Assembly (NCBI GenBank): GCA_947074195.1 | Contig: CAMTOS010000001.1 | Location: forward strand, 1 to 64,000 | Direction of reading: 5' to 3' | Length of the DNA stretch: 64,000 bases | From: an uncultured Bacteroides sp. | Lineage (GTDB): Bacteria; Bacteroidota; Bacteroidia; Bacteroidales; Bacteroidaceae | Shown here: positions 11,401-18,736 of the stretch, in pieces | Layout of the letters: the number at the start of each line of letters is the position of its first letter | Position numbering within the stretch: the stretch's first letter is position 1 | Position numbers and translations under genes: made by a program | The notes under the pieces: model-generated | Told to the model about the DNA's origin: nothing | Databases searched by the model: none | The model's input: only the letters and a program-made list of their open reading frames with translations

Positions 11401-12809
11401 AAAGGCGAGTTCGATGTATTTTTCAGCAACTTCACATACATACAGCTGCTGGTCTCTTTAATATCAGATGCAAACTCACCCACCTGGTAACGTTGCCCTT
11501 TCAGCGTATACTCAAAAGCCACTGCCAGCGCCTCATCGGGCTGCAATGTCTGTTTTAGTGAAATATATCCTAAAGAAGTGTGTACGCTATATTCAGAGGC
11601 AGTCAGCAATCGGGCACTCTCTATCTTTTCGTAATCTTCGCCGCTTTCCATACCGGGAATACCCTGCATCACGCTGTTTACCGCACTGATATCGCGGGCC
11701 ATCGGATACATGTTGACCATCGAAGAATAGAGATTATTGGCTGCATTACGGGGAGCCAGATTAATGGAGGATTCGGAAACCCATGGTGTTCCTTCGGTTA
11801 TGACTTTTGATTCACCAATATCACTAAAAGCCACAAGATTACGTGGATTATCATAATTACCACGTTTGTTGGTAATCCAGATTTCAACACGACTGATGGT
11901 TACCCCCGACAAGACATTGGGCAATTGGGCCATGTTCGCATCATACGTATCGCGGAAATAGTGCGCCAGGAAGAAGTGACGATTTTCATCATAAGCATCG
12001 GCCGAGAAATCGAAAGGAATGGTTTGTGCTCCACCCTTACTGGTCACGGTTTTCGATTCACTTTCCTGCTGACTCAGTACCGTTTGCAGCTTCAGTTTAC
12101 CGAACTGAAGATCGGCACGCACCCCGAAAAGTGTGGAAGCACCGCGAATCAGTGAATTGCCTGTAGACATGCTGATGTTACCGGCCTCGAGCAGTTTAAT
12201 AATTTCATCTTCCTTACCCTCGTACTTCAGCTTCATATTCTTATTGTCGAAGTCGAAAGTAGCATCGGTATTATAGTTCATGTCGAGATTCACCTTATCG
12301 CCCACTTTACCATTGACATGAATATTGATCTTCTCGTCGAAGTCGAATGCCCAGGTCTTACGCATACTCTCGGGTAGTGATGGATTCTCCACATTCTTGT
12401 AGCTCATACCGAAACTGAGTTCGGCACTACCTTGGGTTTTAATCTGCACACCACCGGGACCAAACACCTTTTCGGCTGGCCCGATATTGAATTGCATATT
12501 GGTAAAATCGAACTTATCGGGACCTTTTATGGCGATAGAGTCATTTCGTCTTTTGTAGTATTCGGCCATAGAGCGGCGCATGCTCCACTCCATATATTCG
12601 GCAGGCGTAAGTACCATTGGGACTTCCGTTTCCTGACCACCGATAATGGTATGAATGTAATAGCGGTTGGTTACCTCATCGTAGACCACTTTTTCCTGCA
12701 CAATAGGCATAGGTTGTGACTGGGCATATCCCTTTATCGCGCATCCGAAAACACAGAATAAAAGGACAAACCAGTAATACAGTTTAATGCTATGAGCAGG
12801 TTTTTGCAT
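5478..12809 (-). CDS. sprA: T9SS outer-membrane translocon SprA (Sov)
   Basis: At 2443 residues this is the giant outer-membrane beta-barrel through which type IX secretion substrates cross. The length agrees with SprA/Sov (about 2400-2500). The N terminus is a signal peptide (hydrophobic YYWFVLLFCVFGCAIKGYAQ). The body contains the repeated SprA N-terminal domain pattern, for example LNMNYNTDATFDFDN near residue 175 and FGVRADLQFGKLKLQTVLSQ near 240, with long alternating aromatic/hydrophobic strands to the C terminus, which ends in a strand finishing FSLNR. The start codon overlaps the ruvA stop by one base (TAATG), implying translational coupling. A ruvA-sprA order is, to my knowledge, common in the phylum. 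The gene is intact, without internal frameshift. Confidence 0.95.
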   Translation of the reverse strand: MQKPAHSIKLYYWFVLLFCVFGCAIKGYAQSQPMPIVQEKVVYDEVTNRYYIHTIIGGQETEVPMVLTPAEYMEWSMRRSMAEYYKRRNDSIAIKGPDKFDFTNMQFNIGPAEKVFGPGGVQIKTQGSAELSFGMSYKNVENPSLPESMRKTWAFDFDEKINIHVNGKVGDKVNLDMNYNTDATFDFDNKNMKLKYEGKEDEIIKLLEAGNISMSTGNSLIRGASTLFGVRADLQFGKLKLQTVLSQQESESKTVTSKGGAQTIPFDFSADAYDENRHFFLAHYFRDTYDANMAQLPNVLSGVTISRVEIWITNKRGNYDNPRNLVAFSDIGESKVITEGTPWVSESSINLAPRNAANNLYSSMVNMYPMARDISAVNSVMQGIPGMESGEDYEKIESARLLTASEYSVHTSLGYISLKQTLQPDEALAVAFEYTLKGQRYQVGEFASDIKETSSCMYVKLLKNTSNSPLATCWHLMMKNVYSLNAFQVQKEKFTLNITMLNDTSGVYMRYIPEGNIAKIPLLKVMGLDRLNSQNQLGSNGFFDFVDGYTINAQNGRVYFPVVEPFGNHLRQAIGNNAIAEKYVFQELYDSTRTVAKQLAEKNRYRLEGEYRASAANEIRLGSMNIPRGSVRVSAGGTVLTENSDYTVDYTMGVVTIINQSILDAGTSITVNLESTTMYSMQRKTMMGLNFTYDYSPNFQFGGTVMHMSERALTTKVVVGEEPISNTLWGINANWRTESQWLTNMIDKLPFTEATAPSNINLGVEFAHLIPGHSKGIQDNSVFIDDFESTQSGIDLRAPLNWQLSSTPYGAKDENGAILFPEAGLSNNIEYGKNRSQLAWYHIDGLFTRRNSSLTPTHIKNDLNQLSNHYVREVYEQELFPNKQLNYSDAATLAVLNMAYFPQERGSYNLDRDLNSDGTLNNPEKRWGGMMRKIETSDFETANIEYLEFWMLDPFIYADGDDRGNLGTRTEDSSSSDAGGYLYINLGDISEDILKDGKKFFENGLPIDDDPSKVEETVWGRVPKDRSLVYAFDNSSGARRRQDVGLNGLSIENEREYSTYQSYLNDIQGILDPEVFQKFYDSPSADKYHYFRGSDYDAIELDIINRYKYINNTEGNSTADEDSPERYPTAAKTTPDIEDINQDNTLQETEKYFQYRVHLKPSDLKVGENYITDKRRTKVKLRNGNTEEVDWYQFKVPVKSGEAIGNIRDFKSIRFMRMFLTGFKKPVILRFASLELVRGEWRTYTDALYNLQNPAPTVTGTLDVSTVNIEENGDKTPVNYVMPPKITRVVDPGQPQLLQKNEQAMNLKITNLAPGDARAVYKNSSLDMRYYGKIKMFNHAEALIDNITDLKDGELSVFIRFGSDYRANYYEYEIPLSLTAPGHYTDDSEADRYKVWPIDNTLDADLSIFTDLKKKRNIAKNNNPGISYSKIYSEYDPDQPANKVSVMGNPSLGEIKTMMIGIRNNSRATKSAEVWVNELRMSDFNEDGGWAALGNLNVQLSDIGSMNFATHIETAGFGGLEQSLSERRLDDFYQYQFTTAFEAGRFFPKALKLNAPVYFSYSREKTTPKYNPLDSDMLMKDALASLANKKERDSLRNIAEELSVYKSFSVSNMTFNVSSKNPMPYDPANFSMSYSLSKRHNQGSTIVYEDETDWRAALSYNYAPAYKAWEPFKQMKSKSKWMRIFKDLNLNYLPQNLSFNTDMSRYYYEMQLRDMEALDDPTGIPVSVAKTWLWNRDFSLRWDLTKNLKASFTSATRAEIEEPYGVLNKNIDPDSYEARKDTIRRSLLSFGRPIDYQQTFNASYKLPLDKIPATDWISADTRFSSSYNWDRGVVLLDGLDLGNTIANQRSIDVNTRFNMETLYNKVPFLKEVNRKFSSSNSRRPNQAANNSSSNRRGNDKPKKYEKEIQLKKDTSVVVRHNLNSKKPKISALTVNGTRYALKYKVIDANSIRIDTRDSVRIKVTGVPGPKPEDKKGYKAMQSAARFGMMIRNFSVTYKNTYAMAMSGFLPNVGDMLGQHRGRGGFTPGLDFAFGMTGTDYIQKAVDRGWLLCDSITSPATTNAQEDIQVRMNLEPVRDLKIDLTANRTHNRSREIQFMFAGMPETRSGNFNMSIVTIRSAFERPKLSNGYSSASFTRFLNNLDVIQQRVQKRYDGATVPTATRNEQPSIGQVDAYSPDVMVPAFLAAYTGRNPNKHSLDFFPSLWSMVPNWKITYSGLSKLPFFKKHFKSINITHGYRSTYSVGNYSTFQSFVSYMGDYGFIEDVTNGDYIPSSMYDISAVSINEQFSPLIGIDLNFNNGLTTKVEYKKTRVLNLSLLANQIVETASRDFVLGSGYKFVNLEIFPGRNTSNSKNKISNDLSLRMDVTFRNQSALARDIQTENTQATSGNHALKISFSADYTLSRYLNIRLYYDRQRNKPLVSASSYAVTNADFGISMKFSLNR

Positions 12810-13402
12810 TATAATCTCTTCAGTGCAAGCTTAATTACCCGTTCAACTGCTGCACCGGGTTCTTCTTTGAGGATAGTTTGAACCACTTTCTGAGAAGGTG
12901 CAGACGCAAATCCAAGCATTGTCAGCGCAGCCACCGCTTCGTTCTGAACCTCATTGTTCATCATCGGTAACATAGCAGACTGACCAGCCGCATCAGAAGC
13001 AGAGATTTTAATTTTGTCTTTCAGGTCGACAATCACACGTTGAGCGGTTTTGAGACCGATCCCCTTCACCGTTTTCAGCATATTCGCATTCTCAGTGCTG
13101 ATGACTTGCACCAACTCCTGATAAGACATTGCCGAAAGAATCATACGTGCCGTATTGCCACCGATTCCCGATACAGAAATCAGCAATTGAAAAATCTCTC
13201 TTTCGGCTTTATCTGCAAAACCGAAAAGAATATGTGCGTCTTCACGAATGGCTTCGTGAATAAAAAGTTTACAGTTACCTTTACCCTGAATGGCCGAGTA
13301 AGTATTGAGCGAGATATTTACGGCATAGCCTAAACCGTTACAATCAATAACGGCCACCGCCGGTGTAAGTTCGGCAATTTCGCCTCTAATATATTCTATC
13401 AT
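12809..13402 (-). CDS. ruvA: Holliday junction branch migration protein RuvA
   Basis: DNA-binding subunit of the RuvAB branch-migration motor; 197 residues, the usual length. Domain I (OB fold) starts [20 protein letters not shown]. Domain II has the two helix-hairpin-helix motifs ([17 protein letters not shown] about residues 72-88 and [20 protein letters not shown] about 108-127). Domain III, the RuvB-contacting helical tail, starts near residue 145 ([12 protein letters not shown]). It is followed directly by sprA with a one-base overlap. The coupling to a secretion gene probably reflects ancestral gene order rather than function. Confidence 0.96.
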   Translation of the reverse strand: MIEYIRGEIAELTPAVAVIDCNGLGYAVNISLNTYSAIQGKGNCKLFIHEAIREDAHILFGFADKAEREIFQLLISVSGIGGNTARMILSAMSYQELVQVISTENANMLKTVKGIGLKTAQRVIVDLKDKIKISASDAAGQSAMLPMMNNEVQNEAVAALTMLGFASAPSQKVVQTILKEEPGAAVERVIKLALKRL

Positions 13403-13607
13403 AATGTTTTCTAAAGTGAGTGTGACCGCATTCTACCCTATTGTTAACTTCTGTTCATCATCCTTGCGTTTGTACGGTCTGTTGGTATGATTCATTAACG
13501 ATTGTTCAGCTTGTTTTATTGTGTGCATATATAGAAGTATAGCAAGTATATTTCTTCTTAAATATCAGAATGTGAAAGAACATTTTCAGCAAGTCGGTTA
13601 TTTATCT

Positions 13608-13615
13608 TATTTTTG
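13608..13615 (+). promoter_or_regulatory. -7 promoter element of ddh
   Basis: TATTTTTG matches TAnnTTTG and lies 44 bp before the ddh ATG. The region 19-21 nt upstream reads TTTTC rather than TTTG. Confidence 0.45.
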
Positions 13616-13659
13616 TGGATAGAACAATATCTCGAACTTAAAACAAAACCAATACAAGA

Positions 13660-14559
13660 ATGAAAAAATTCAGAGCAGCCATCGTTGGATATGGCAATAT
13701 CGGACAATATGTGTTAGAGGCTTTACAGAATGCACCCGACTTCGAAGTGGCAGGTGTTATCCGCCGTGCTGGCGCCGAAAACAAGCCTGCCGAACTTGCA
13801 GACTATGAAGTGGTAAAAAGTATCACTGAATTGAAAGATGTGGATGTAGCAATTCTTTGTACTCCAACCCGCAGCGTTGAAGCTTATGCCAAAGAGATTC
13901 TGGCCATGGGCATCAATACAGTAGACAGCTTCGATATCCACAGCGGTATTGTTCCGTTGCGTAAAACGCTGGGTGACTGTGCAAAAGAACACAAAGCAGT
14001 CTCTGTAATTGCTGCCGGATGGGACCCGGGTACTGACTCAGTGGTTCGCACTATGCTGGAAGCTATTGCGCCAAAAGGAATTACTTATACCAACTTCGGT
14101 CCGGGTATGAGCATGGGACATACCGTTGCCGTGAAAGCTATTCCGGGAGTAAAAGCTGCCCTTTCGATGACGATTCCAACCGGTACAGGTATTCACCGCC
14201 GTATGGTTTATATCGAAGTAATTGAAGGGTATAAGTTTGATGAAGTGGCTAAAGCCATTAAAGCAGATGCTTATTTCGTGAACGATGAAACGCATGTAAC
14301 CGAAGTGCCAAGCGTAGATGCTTTACTGGATATGGGACATGGTGTTAATCTGACTCGTAAAGGTGTATCCGGAAAGACACAAAATCAGCTTTTCGAATTC
14401 AATATGCGCATCAATAATCCTGCGCTTACGGCTCAGGTTCTTGTATGTGTGGCACGAGCTTCGTTCCGTCAGCAACCGGGTTGCTACACAATGGTAGAGA
14501 TTCCGGTTATCGACCTTCTTCCCGGAGAACGCGAAGAGTGGATTGCTCATTTGGTATAA
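13660..14559 (+). CDS. ddh: meso-Diaminopimelate D-dehydrogenase
   Basis: NADPH-dependent reductive amination of tetrahydrodipicolinate to meso-diaminopimelate, a one-step branch of lysine and peptidoglycan precursor synthesis. 299 residues. The N terminus is a Rossmann fold (MKKFRAAIVGYGNIGQYVLE, GxGxxG at residues 10-15). Substrate-domain signatures include VDSFDIHSGIVP, VIAAGWDPGTDSVVRTM, the GPGMSMGHTVAVKAI stretch and IPTGTGIHRRMVYIE. The protein resembles the type II (Bacteroides/Symbiobacterium-like) Ddh. It is a single-gene unit with its own -7 element and a strong terminator at 14592-14645. Confidence 0.94.
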   Translation: MKKFRAAIVGYGNIGQYVLEALQNAPDFEVAGVIRRAGAENKPAELADYEVVKSITELKDVDVAILCTPTRSVEAYAKEILAMGINTVDSFDIHSGIVPLRKTLGDCAKEHKAVSVIAAGWDPGTDSVVRTMLEAIAPKGITYTNFGPGMSMGHTVAVKAIPGVKAALSMTIPTGTGIHRRMVYIEVIEGYKFDEVAKAIKADAYFVNDETHVTEVPSVDALLDMGHGVNLTRKGVSGKTQNQLFEFNMRINNPALTAQVLVCVARASFRQQPGCYTMVEIPVIDLLPGEREEWIAHLV

Positions 14560-14591
14560 TCCGTTTCTGGAGAAACAACAAAATATAACTT

Positions 14592-14645
14592 CCGCATTTA
14601 CAATGCTTTATATTATAAGTAAAGATTGTAAATGCGGTTTTTTTT
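14592..14645 (+). terminator. Rho-independent terminator of ddh
   Basis: Left arm CCGCATTTACAAT (14592-14604), right arm ATTGTAAATGCGG (14625-14637), with an inner CTTTA/TAAAG extension past one bulged G. An eight-T run follows at 14638-14645. Confidence 0.9.
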
Positions 14646-14655
14646 GCTGGTTTAT

Positions 14656-14743
14656 CAGCCATAGCTTCCCGGTTTGCTGGCGATAGTTACTCAACAAGCT
14701 GGCAAGCTATGAATGGTATGCGGATGATAGCTTATCAGCAAAA
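14656..14743. repeat. 22-bp-period intergenic array A (4 units)
   Basis: Four consecutive 22-bp units, each read as 6-nt arm, 6-nt core, 6-nt arm, 4-nt linker. Cores are TAGCTT (14662-14667), TAGTTA (14684-14689), GCTATG (14706-14711) and TAGCTT (14728-14733), exactly 22 bp apart. The third unit carries the motif in reverse orientation. The array starts 11 bp after the T run of the ddh terminator. The 16-mer TTTATCAGCCATAGCT (14651-14666) recurs exactly at 52906-52921 in array C. Function unknown. Confidence 0.75.
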
Positions 14744-14819
14744 CAGTAAGAGAGGTATCAAAAATGACAAATAATTCTATAAATATTCAACTATATGTCA
14801 TTTGATTTTCAGAAATATA

Positions 14820-14852
14820 TTTGATGAATCAAAAAATTAATATGTACATTTG
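14820..14852 (+). promoter_or_regulatory. Promoter of prolyl oligopeptidase gene
   Basis: TTTG at 14820-14823, 21-nt spacer, then TACATTTG at 14845-14852: a full match to the Bacteroidetes -33/-7 consensus. The ATG follows 58 bp downstream. Confidence 0.7.
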
Positions 14853-14910
14853 AAACCTTAATTGGCTGACACATAGAAATACGGAAGAATATCTATTTAT
14901 CAACTTATAT

Positions 14911-17022
14911 ATGAAGAAAGTAACCCTATTTATGAGTAGCATCTTAATGATGTCGTGCGCAGGCAAAGCGCCCAAACTAATCTATCCGGAGACGGCAAAA
15001 GTAGACACAGTGGATGTTTATTTCGGAACCGAAGTTGCCGACCCTTATCGCTGGCTCGAGAATGACACCAGCGCCGCAACAGCTGCCTGGGTAGCTGCCG
15101 AAAATGCTGTAACCAATCAGTATCTGGAACAAATTCCTTTCCGCGAAGCATTGCTTAGCCGTCTGACCGATCTGACAAACTACGAGAAAATCGGTACGCC
15201 GTTCAAGAAAAACGGTAAATATTATTTCTACAAAAACGATGGTTTGCAGAATCAGAGTGTACTTTATGTTCAGGACACACTGGATGGTGAACCTCGTGTA
15301 TTCCTCGATCCAAACAAATTCTCGGAAGATGGTACGGTAGCATTGAGCCGTCTTGCTTTCTCTAACGATGGTAAGTATCTGGCATATGCTGTTTCAAAAA
15401 GTGGTTCAGACTGGCTGGATATCTATGTAATGGATGTAGCTACAGGTCAGCTTCTTGAGGATCAGATCAACTGGGCGAAAGTAACTGGTGTGGCTTGGCA
15501 GAACGATGGTTTCTACTATAGTGCATACGATGCTCCGGTAAAAGGAAAAGAGTATTCGAATGTAAACGAAAACCATAAGGTTTATTATCACAAGCTGGGA
15601 ACTCCTCAGGCATCTGATAAACTGATCTACTCGAATCCGAAAGAGCCATTGCGCTTCTATACAACATCAACAAGCGATGATAACCGTTTCTTGTTTATGT
15701 ATGAATCGGGTGCATCTCGCGGTAATAATCTTTATATTACTGATGCGCAGGGCAAAGGTGGTATGCAACAGTTGACTACAGATAACGAATTCTCATATAG
15801 CCCTATTGAAGTGATGGGTGACAGCATTCTGATCTTTACCAACTACAATGCGCCTAAAAACCGTATTATGGTGGCTAATGCGAAGAATCCTAAAATCGAC
15901 AACTGGGTAGAACTTATTCCAGAGTCGGAATCTGTACTTTCAAATGCCAGCATAATTGGTGGCAAACTGTTCCTTACTTACGATCAGGATGCTTCTAATC
16001 ATGCGTATGTTTATGACCTGAACGGTAACAAAATTCAGGAAATTCAGTTGCCTTCATTAGGTTCGGTAGGCTTCAGCGGTGATAAAGATGATAAAGAAAC
16101 ATTCTTTGGCTTTACATCGTTCACTACTCCTGGTGCAACCTATACATATAATATGGATAATAATACTTATGAATTGTTCCGTGCACCAGAAGTGAAATTC
16201 AATCCTGACGAATTCGAAACTAAACAAGTATTCTTCTCAAGTAAAGATGGTATTAAGATTCCAATGTTCCTTACTTATAAGAAAGGTTTGAAACTTGATG
16301 GCAACAATCCTGTATTCCTTTATGGTTACGGTGGTTTTGGTGTAAGTCTTAACCCAAGCTTCAGCACCATGCGTATTCCTTTCCTTGAAAACGGTGGTAT
16401 TTATGCACAAGTAAACCTTCGTGGTGGTAATGAGTATGGTGAAGAATGGCACATTGCCGGTACTAAATTGAATAAGCAGAATGTATTCAACGATTTCATT
16501 TCGGCTGCTGAATATCTGGTAGAAAACAAATATACTAATCCTGAAAAGATTGCTATCGTAGGTGGTTCAAACGGTGGTCTGCTTGTTGGTGCAAGTATGA
16601 TTCAGCGTCCTGACCTCTTCAAAGTAGCTATTCCACAGGTAGGTGTAATGGATATGCTTCGTTACCACAAATTCACTATCGGCTGGAACTGGGCGAGCGA
16701 TTATGGTACAAGCGAAGACAGTCCTGAGATGTTTGAATACCTGTACGCTTACTCTCCTGTTCACAACCTGAAACCGGGTACTGCATACCCTGCAACACTG
16801 GTTACTACAGCCGATCATGATGACCGTGTGGTTCCAGCACACTCGTTTAAATTTGCTGCTGCATTGCAGGAAGCGAATGACGGCACTAACCCAACCCTGA
16901 TTCGTATTGATAGCAAAGCGGGTCACGGTGCCGGTAAACCTATTCAGAAAGTACTGGAAGAGCAAGCTGATATCTACAGTTTCATCATGTATAATATGAA
17001 CATGAAACCAACTTTCGAATAA
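14911..17022 (+). CDS. Prolyl oligopeptidase, S9A family, lipoprotein
   Basis: Serine peptidase cleaving after proline in short peptides; 703 residues, the normal S9A length. The signal sequence ends in a lipobox (ILMMSC, Cys16), so it is probably membrane-anchored in the periplasm. The N-terminal DPYRWLEND motif and the seven-bladed propeller region (about residues 75-420) precede the alpha/beta-hydrolase domain. The catalytic triad is visible: Ser553 in GGSNGG, Asp in ADHDDRV (635-641) and His672 in KAGHGAG. Monocistronic: promoter 14820-14852, terminator 17048-17089. Confidence 0.95.
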   Translation: MKKVTLFMSSILMMSCAGKAPKLIYPETAKVDTVDVYFGTEVADPYRWLENDTSAATAAWVAAENAVTNQYLEQIPFREALLSRLTDLTNYEKIGTPFKKNGKYYFYKNDGLQNQSVLYVQDTLDGEPRVFLDPNKFSEDGTVALSRLAFSNDGKYLAYAVSKSGSDWLDIYVMDVATGQLLEDQINWAKVTGVAWQNDGFYYSAYDAPVKGKEYSNVNENHKVYYHKLGTPQASDKLIYSNPKEPLRFYTTSTSDDNRFLFMYESGASRGNNLYITDAQGKGGMQQLTTDNEFSYSPIEVMGDSILIFTNYNAPKNRIMVANAKNPKIDNWVELIPESESVLSNASIIGGKLFLTYDQDASNHAYVYDLNGNKIQEIQLPSLGSVGFSGDKDDKETFFGFTSFTTPGATYTYNMDNNTYELFRAPEVKFNPDEFETKQVFFSSKDGIKIPMFLTYKKGLKLDGNNPVFLYGYGGFGVSLNPSFSTMRIPFLENGGIYAQVNLRGGNEYGEEWHIAGTKLNKQNVFNDFISAAEYLVENKYTNPEKIAIVGGSNGGLLVGASMIQRPDLFKVAIPQVGVMDMLRYHKFTIGWNWASDYGTSEDSPEMFEYLYAYSPVHNLKPGTAYPATLVTTADHDDRVVPAHSFKFAAALQEANDGTNPTLIRIDSKAGHGAGKPIQKVLEEQADIYSFIMYNMNMKPTFE

Positions 17023-17047
17023 GTCGTTAATTATAAGATTTATAGAG

Positions 17048-17089
17048 GCGTTTTTGGCTGCATTATTATTGCGACCAAAAACGCTTTCT
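17048..17089 (+). terminator. Terminator of prolyl oligopeptidase gene
   Basis: Left arm 17048-17062 (GCGTTTTTGGCTGCA) pairs with 17070-17084 (TGCGACCAAAAACGC) with a two-base internal mismatch. A T-rich tail follows. Confidence 0.75.
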
Positions 17090-17138
17090 CTTTACAAACT
17101 ATCATTTTATCATTATTTGTAGAAAAATTAAGGGAAAT

Positions 17139-17171
17139 TTTGATGCTGCAATAAAAGTTTTTATATATTTG
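17139..17171 (+). promoter_or_regulatory. Promoter of glutamate dehydrogenase gene
   Basis: TTTG at 17139-17142, 21-nt spacer, TATATTTG at 17164-17171. Transcription would begin near 17178. This lies only about 6 nt ahead of the upstream in-frame ATG at 17184 and about 45 nt ahead of the ATG at 17223, supporting the latter as the true start. Confidence 0.75.
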
Positions 17172-17222
17172 CATCACTATTAGGTGACAATTTATCAAAA
17201 CAACCTTTTAAAACCACATATT

Positions 17223-18560
17223 ATGAATATTCAGAAAATTATGTCTTCATTAGAGGCAAAGCACCCTGGTGAATCTGAGTACCTACAAGCTGTAAAAGAA
17301 GTACTTCTTTCTATTGAAGATGTATATAATCAGCATCCTGAGTTCGAAAAAGCAAAAATTGTCGAACGTATTGTTGAACCCGACCGTATCTTCACATTCC
17401 GTGTGACGTGGGTAGATGATAAGGGCGAAGTACAAACCAACATCGGTTACCGTGTACAGTTTAACAACGCGATCGGTCCGTACAAAGGTGGTTTACGATT
17501 CCATGCATCGGTGAATCTTTCTATTCTGAAATTCTTAGGTTTTGAACAAACCTTTAAAAATGCACTGACTACTCTGCCAATGGGTGGAGGTAAAGGCGGT
17601 TCTGATTTCTCTCCACGCGGTAAAAGCGATGCTGAGATTATGCGTTTCTGCCAGGCATTCATTCTTGAGTTATGGCGCCAGTTAGGTCCTGATACCGATG
17701 TTCCTGCCGGTGATATCGGCGTAGGTTCACGTGAAGTGGGCTATCTGTATGGCATGTATAAGAAGTTAACCCGCGAATGTACAGGTACTTTAACAGGCAA
17801 AGGTCTGGATTACGGCGGTTCACTGGTTCGCCCTGAAGCAACCGGTTTCGGTGGTCTTTACTTTGTAAACGAAATGCTCGAAACTAAAGGCATCTCTATG
17901 GTAGGCAAAACTGTGGCGCTATCGGGCTTCGGTAACGTAGCATGGGGAGCAGCCATTAAAGCTAACGAACTTGGCGGTAAGGTAGTGACTATCTCTGGTC
18001 CTGACGGATACATTTATGATGAAGAAGGTATCAGTGGCGAAAAAATCGATTACTTACTGGAACTTCGTGCGTCGGGCAATGACATCGTTGCTCCTTATGC
18101 AGACGAGTATCCTAATGCTAAGTTTATACCAAATAAACATCCTTGGGAAGTGAAAGTTGATGTGGCATTACCATGTGCGACTCAAAACGAGCTGAACGAA
18201 GAAGATGCGAAAAATCTGATTAAAAATGGTGTAACCTGTGTGGGCGAAATCTCTAACATGGGCTGTACTCCAGAAGCTATCGATTTGTTCATTGAACATA
18301 AAGTGATGTATGCACCGGGTAAGGCAGTAAATGCCGGAGGTGTGGCAACATCGGGACTTGAAATGTCGCAAAATGCCATGCATTTAAGCTGGAGCGCTAC
18401 TGAAGTTGATCAGAAACTACACAGCATTATGCACAACATTCATGCACAATGCGTGAAATACGGTACTGAACCTGATGGTTATATTAACTATGTAAAAGGT
18501 GCAAACATTGCCGGTTTCATGAAAGTGGCTCACGCTATGCTTGAACAGGGCATCATTTAA
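17223..18560 (+). CDS. gdhA: Glutamate dehydrogenase, NADP-type class I hexameric
   Basis: Interconverts 2-oxoglutarate plus ammonia and glutamate. Starting at 17223 (MNIQKIMSSLEAKHPGESEY) gives 445 residues, the usual size for the hexameric class. An in-frame ATG at 17184 adds 13 residues not typical of homologues and is too close to the promoter. Substrate-domain signatures are RVQFNNAIGPYKGGLRFH and LPMGGGKGGSDFSPRGKSD (catalytic Lys in the GGGKGG loop). The dinucleotide fold starts TVALSGFGNVAWGAA. Coenzyme preference is inferred from class, not proved. The unit has its own promoter and terminator. Confidence 0.95.
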   Translation: MNIQKIMSSLEAKHPGESEYLQAVKEVLLSIEDVYNQHPEFEKAKIVERIVEPDRIFTFRVTWVDDKGEVQTNIGYRVQFNNAIGPYKGGLRFHASVNLSILKFLGFEQTFKNALTTLPMGGGKGGSDFSPRGKSDAEIMRFCQAFILELWRQLGPDTDVPAGDIGVGSREVGYLYGMYKKLTRECTGTLTGKGLDYGGSLVRPEATGFGGLYFVNEMLETKGISMVGKTVALSGFGNVAWGAAIKANELGGKVVTISGPDGYIYDEEGISGEKIDYLLELRASGNDIVAPYADEYPNAKFIPNKHPWEVKVDVALPCATQNELNEEDAKNLIKNGVTCVGEISNMGCTPEAIDLFIEHKVMYAPGKAVNAGGVATSGLEMSQNAMHLSWSATEVDQKLHSIMHNIHAQCVKYGTEPDGYINYVKGANIAGFMKVAHAMLEQGII

Positions 18561-18621
18561 TTTTGCAATGCAATTCATGATATAACAATCTCTTGTTTTA
18601 GTTAATGTCTTTTTTCTGTCT

Positions 18622-18665
18622 GCTGCTTATATATCTTCCCGGATATATGAGCAGCACTCTTTTTT
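18622..18665 (+). terminator. Terminator of gdhA
   Basis: 14-bp stem (18622-18635 with 18642-18655, one G-T wobble), 6-nt loop TTCCCG, and T run at 18659-18665. Confidence 0.88.
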
Positions 18666-18675
18666 ATATCTATAG

Positions 18676-18706
18676 TTTTCTAAATCGCCAAAAGCCATTA
18701 ACTTTG
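18676..18706 (+). promoter_or_regulatory. Promoter of M24 peptidase gene
   Basis: TAACTTTG at 18699-18706, with TTTT (near TTTG) at 18676-18679 after a 19-nt spacer. The ATG is 30 bp downstream. Confidence 0.55.
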
Positions 18707-18736
18707 CCGGCGTAACATGAATATAAAACAGAAAAA

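Noticed and set aside
17184..17222. Upstream ATG of glutamate dehydrogenase
   Set aside because: It falls about 6 nt after the predicted transcription start and adds residues not seen in the family.
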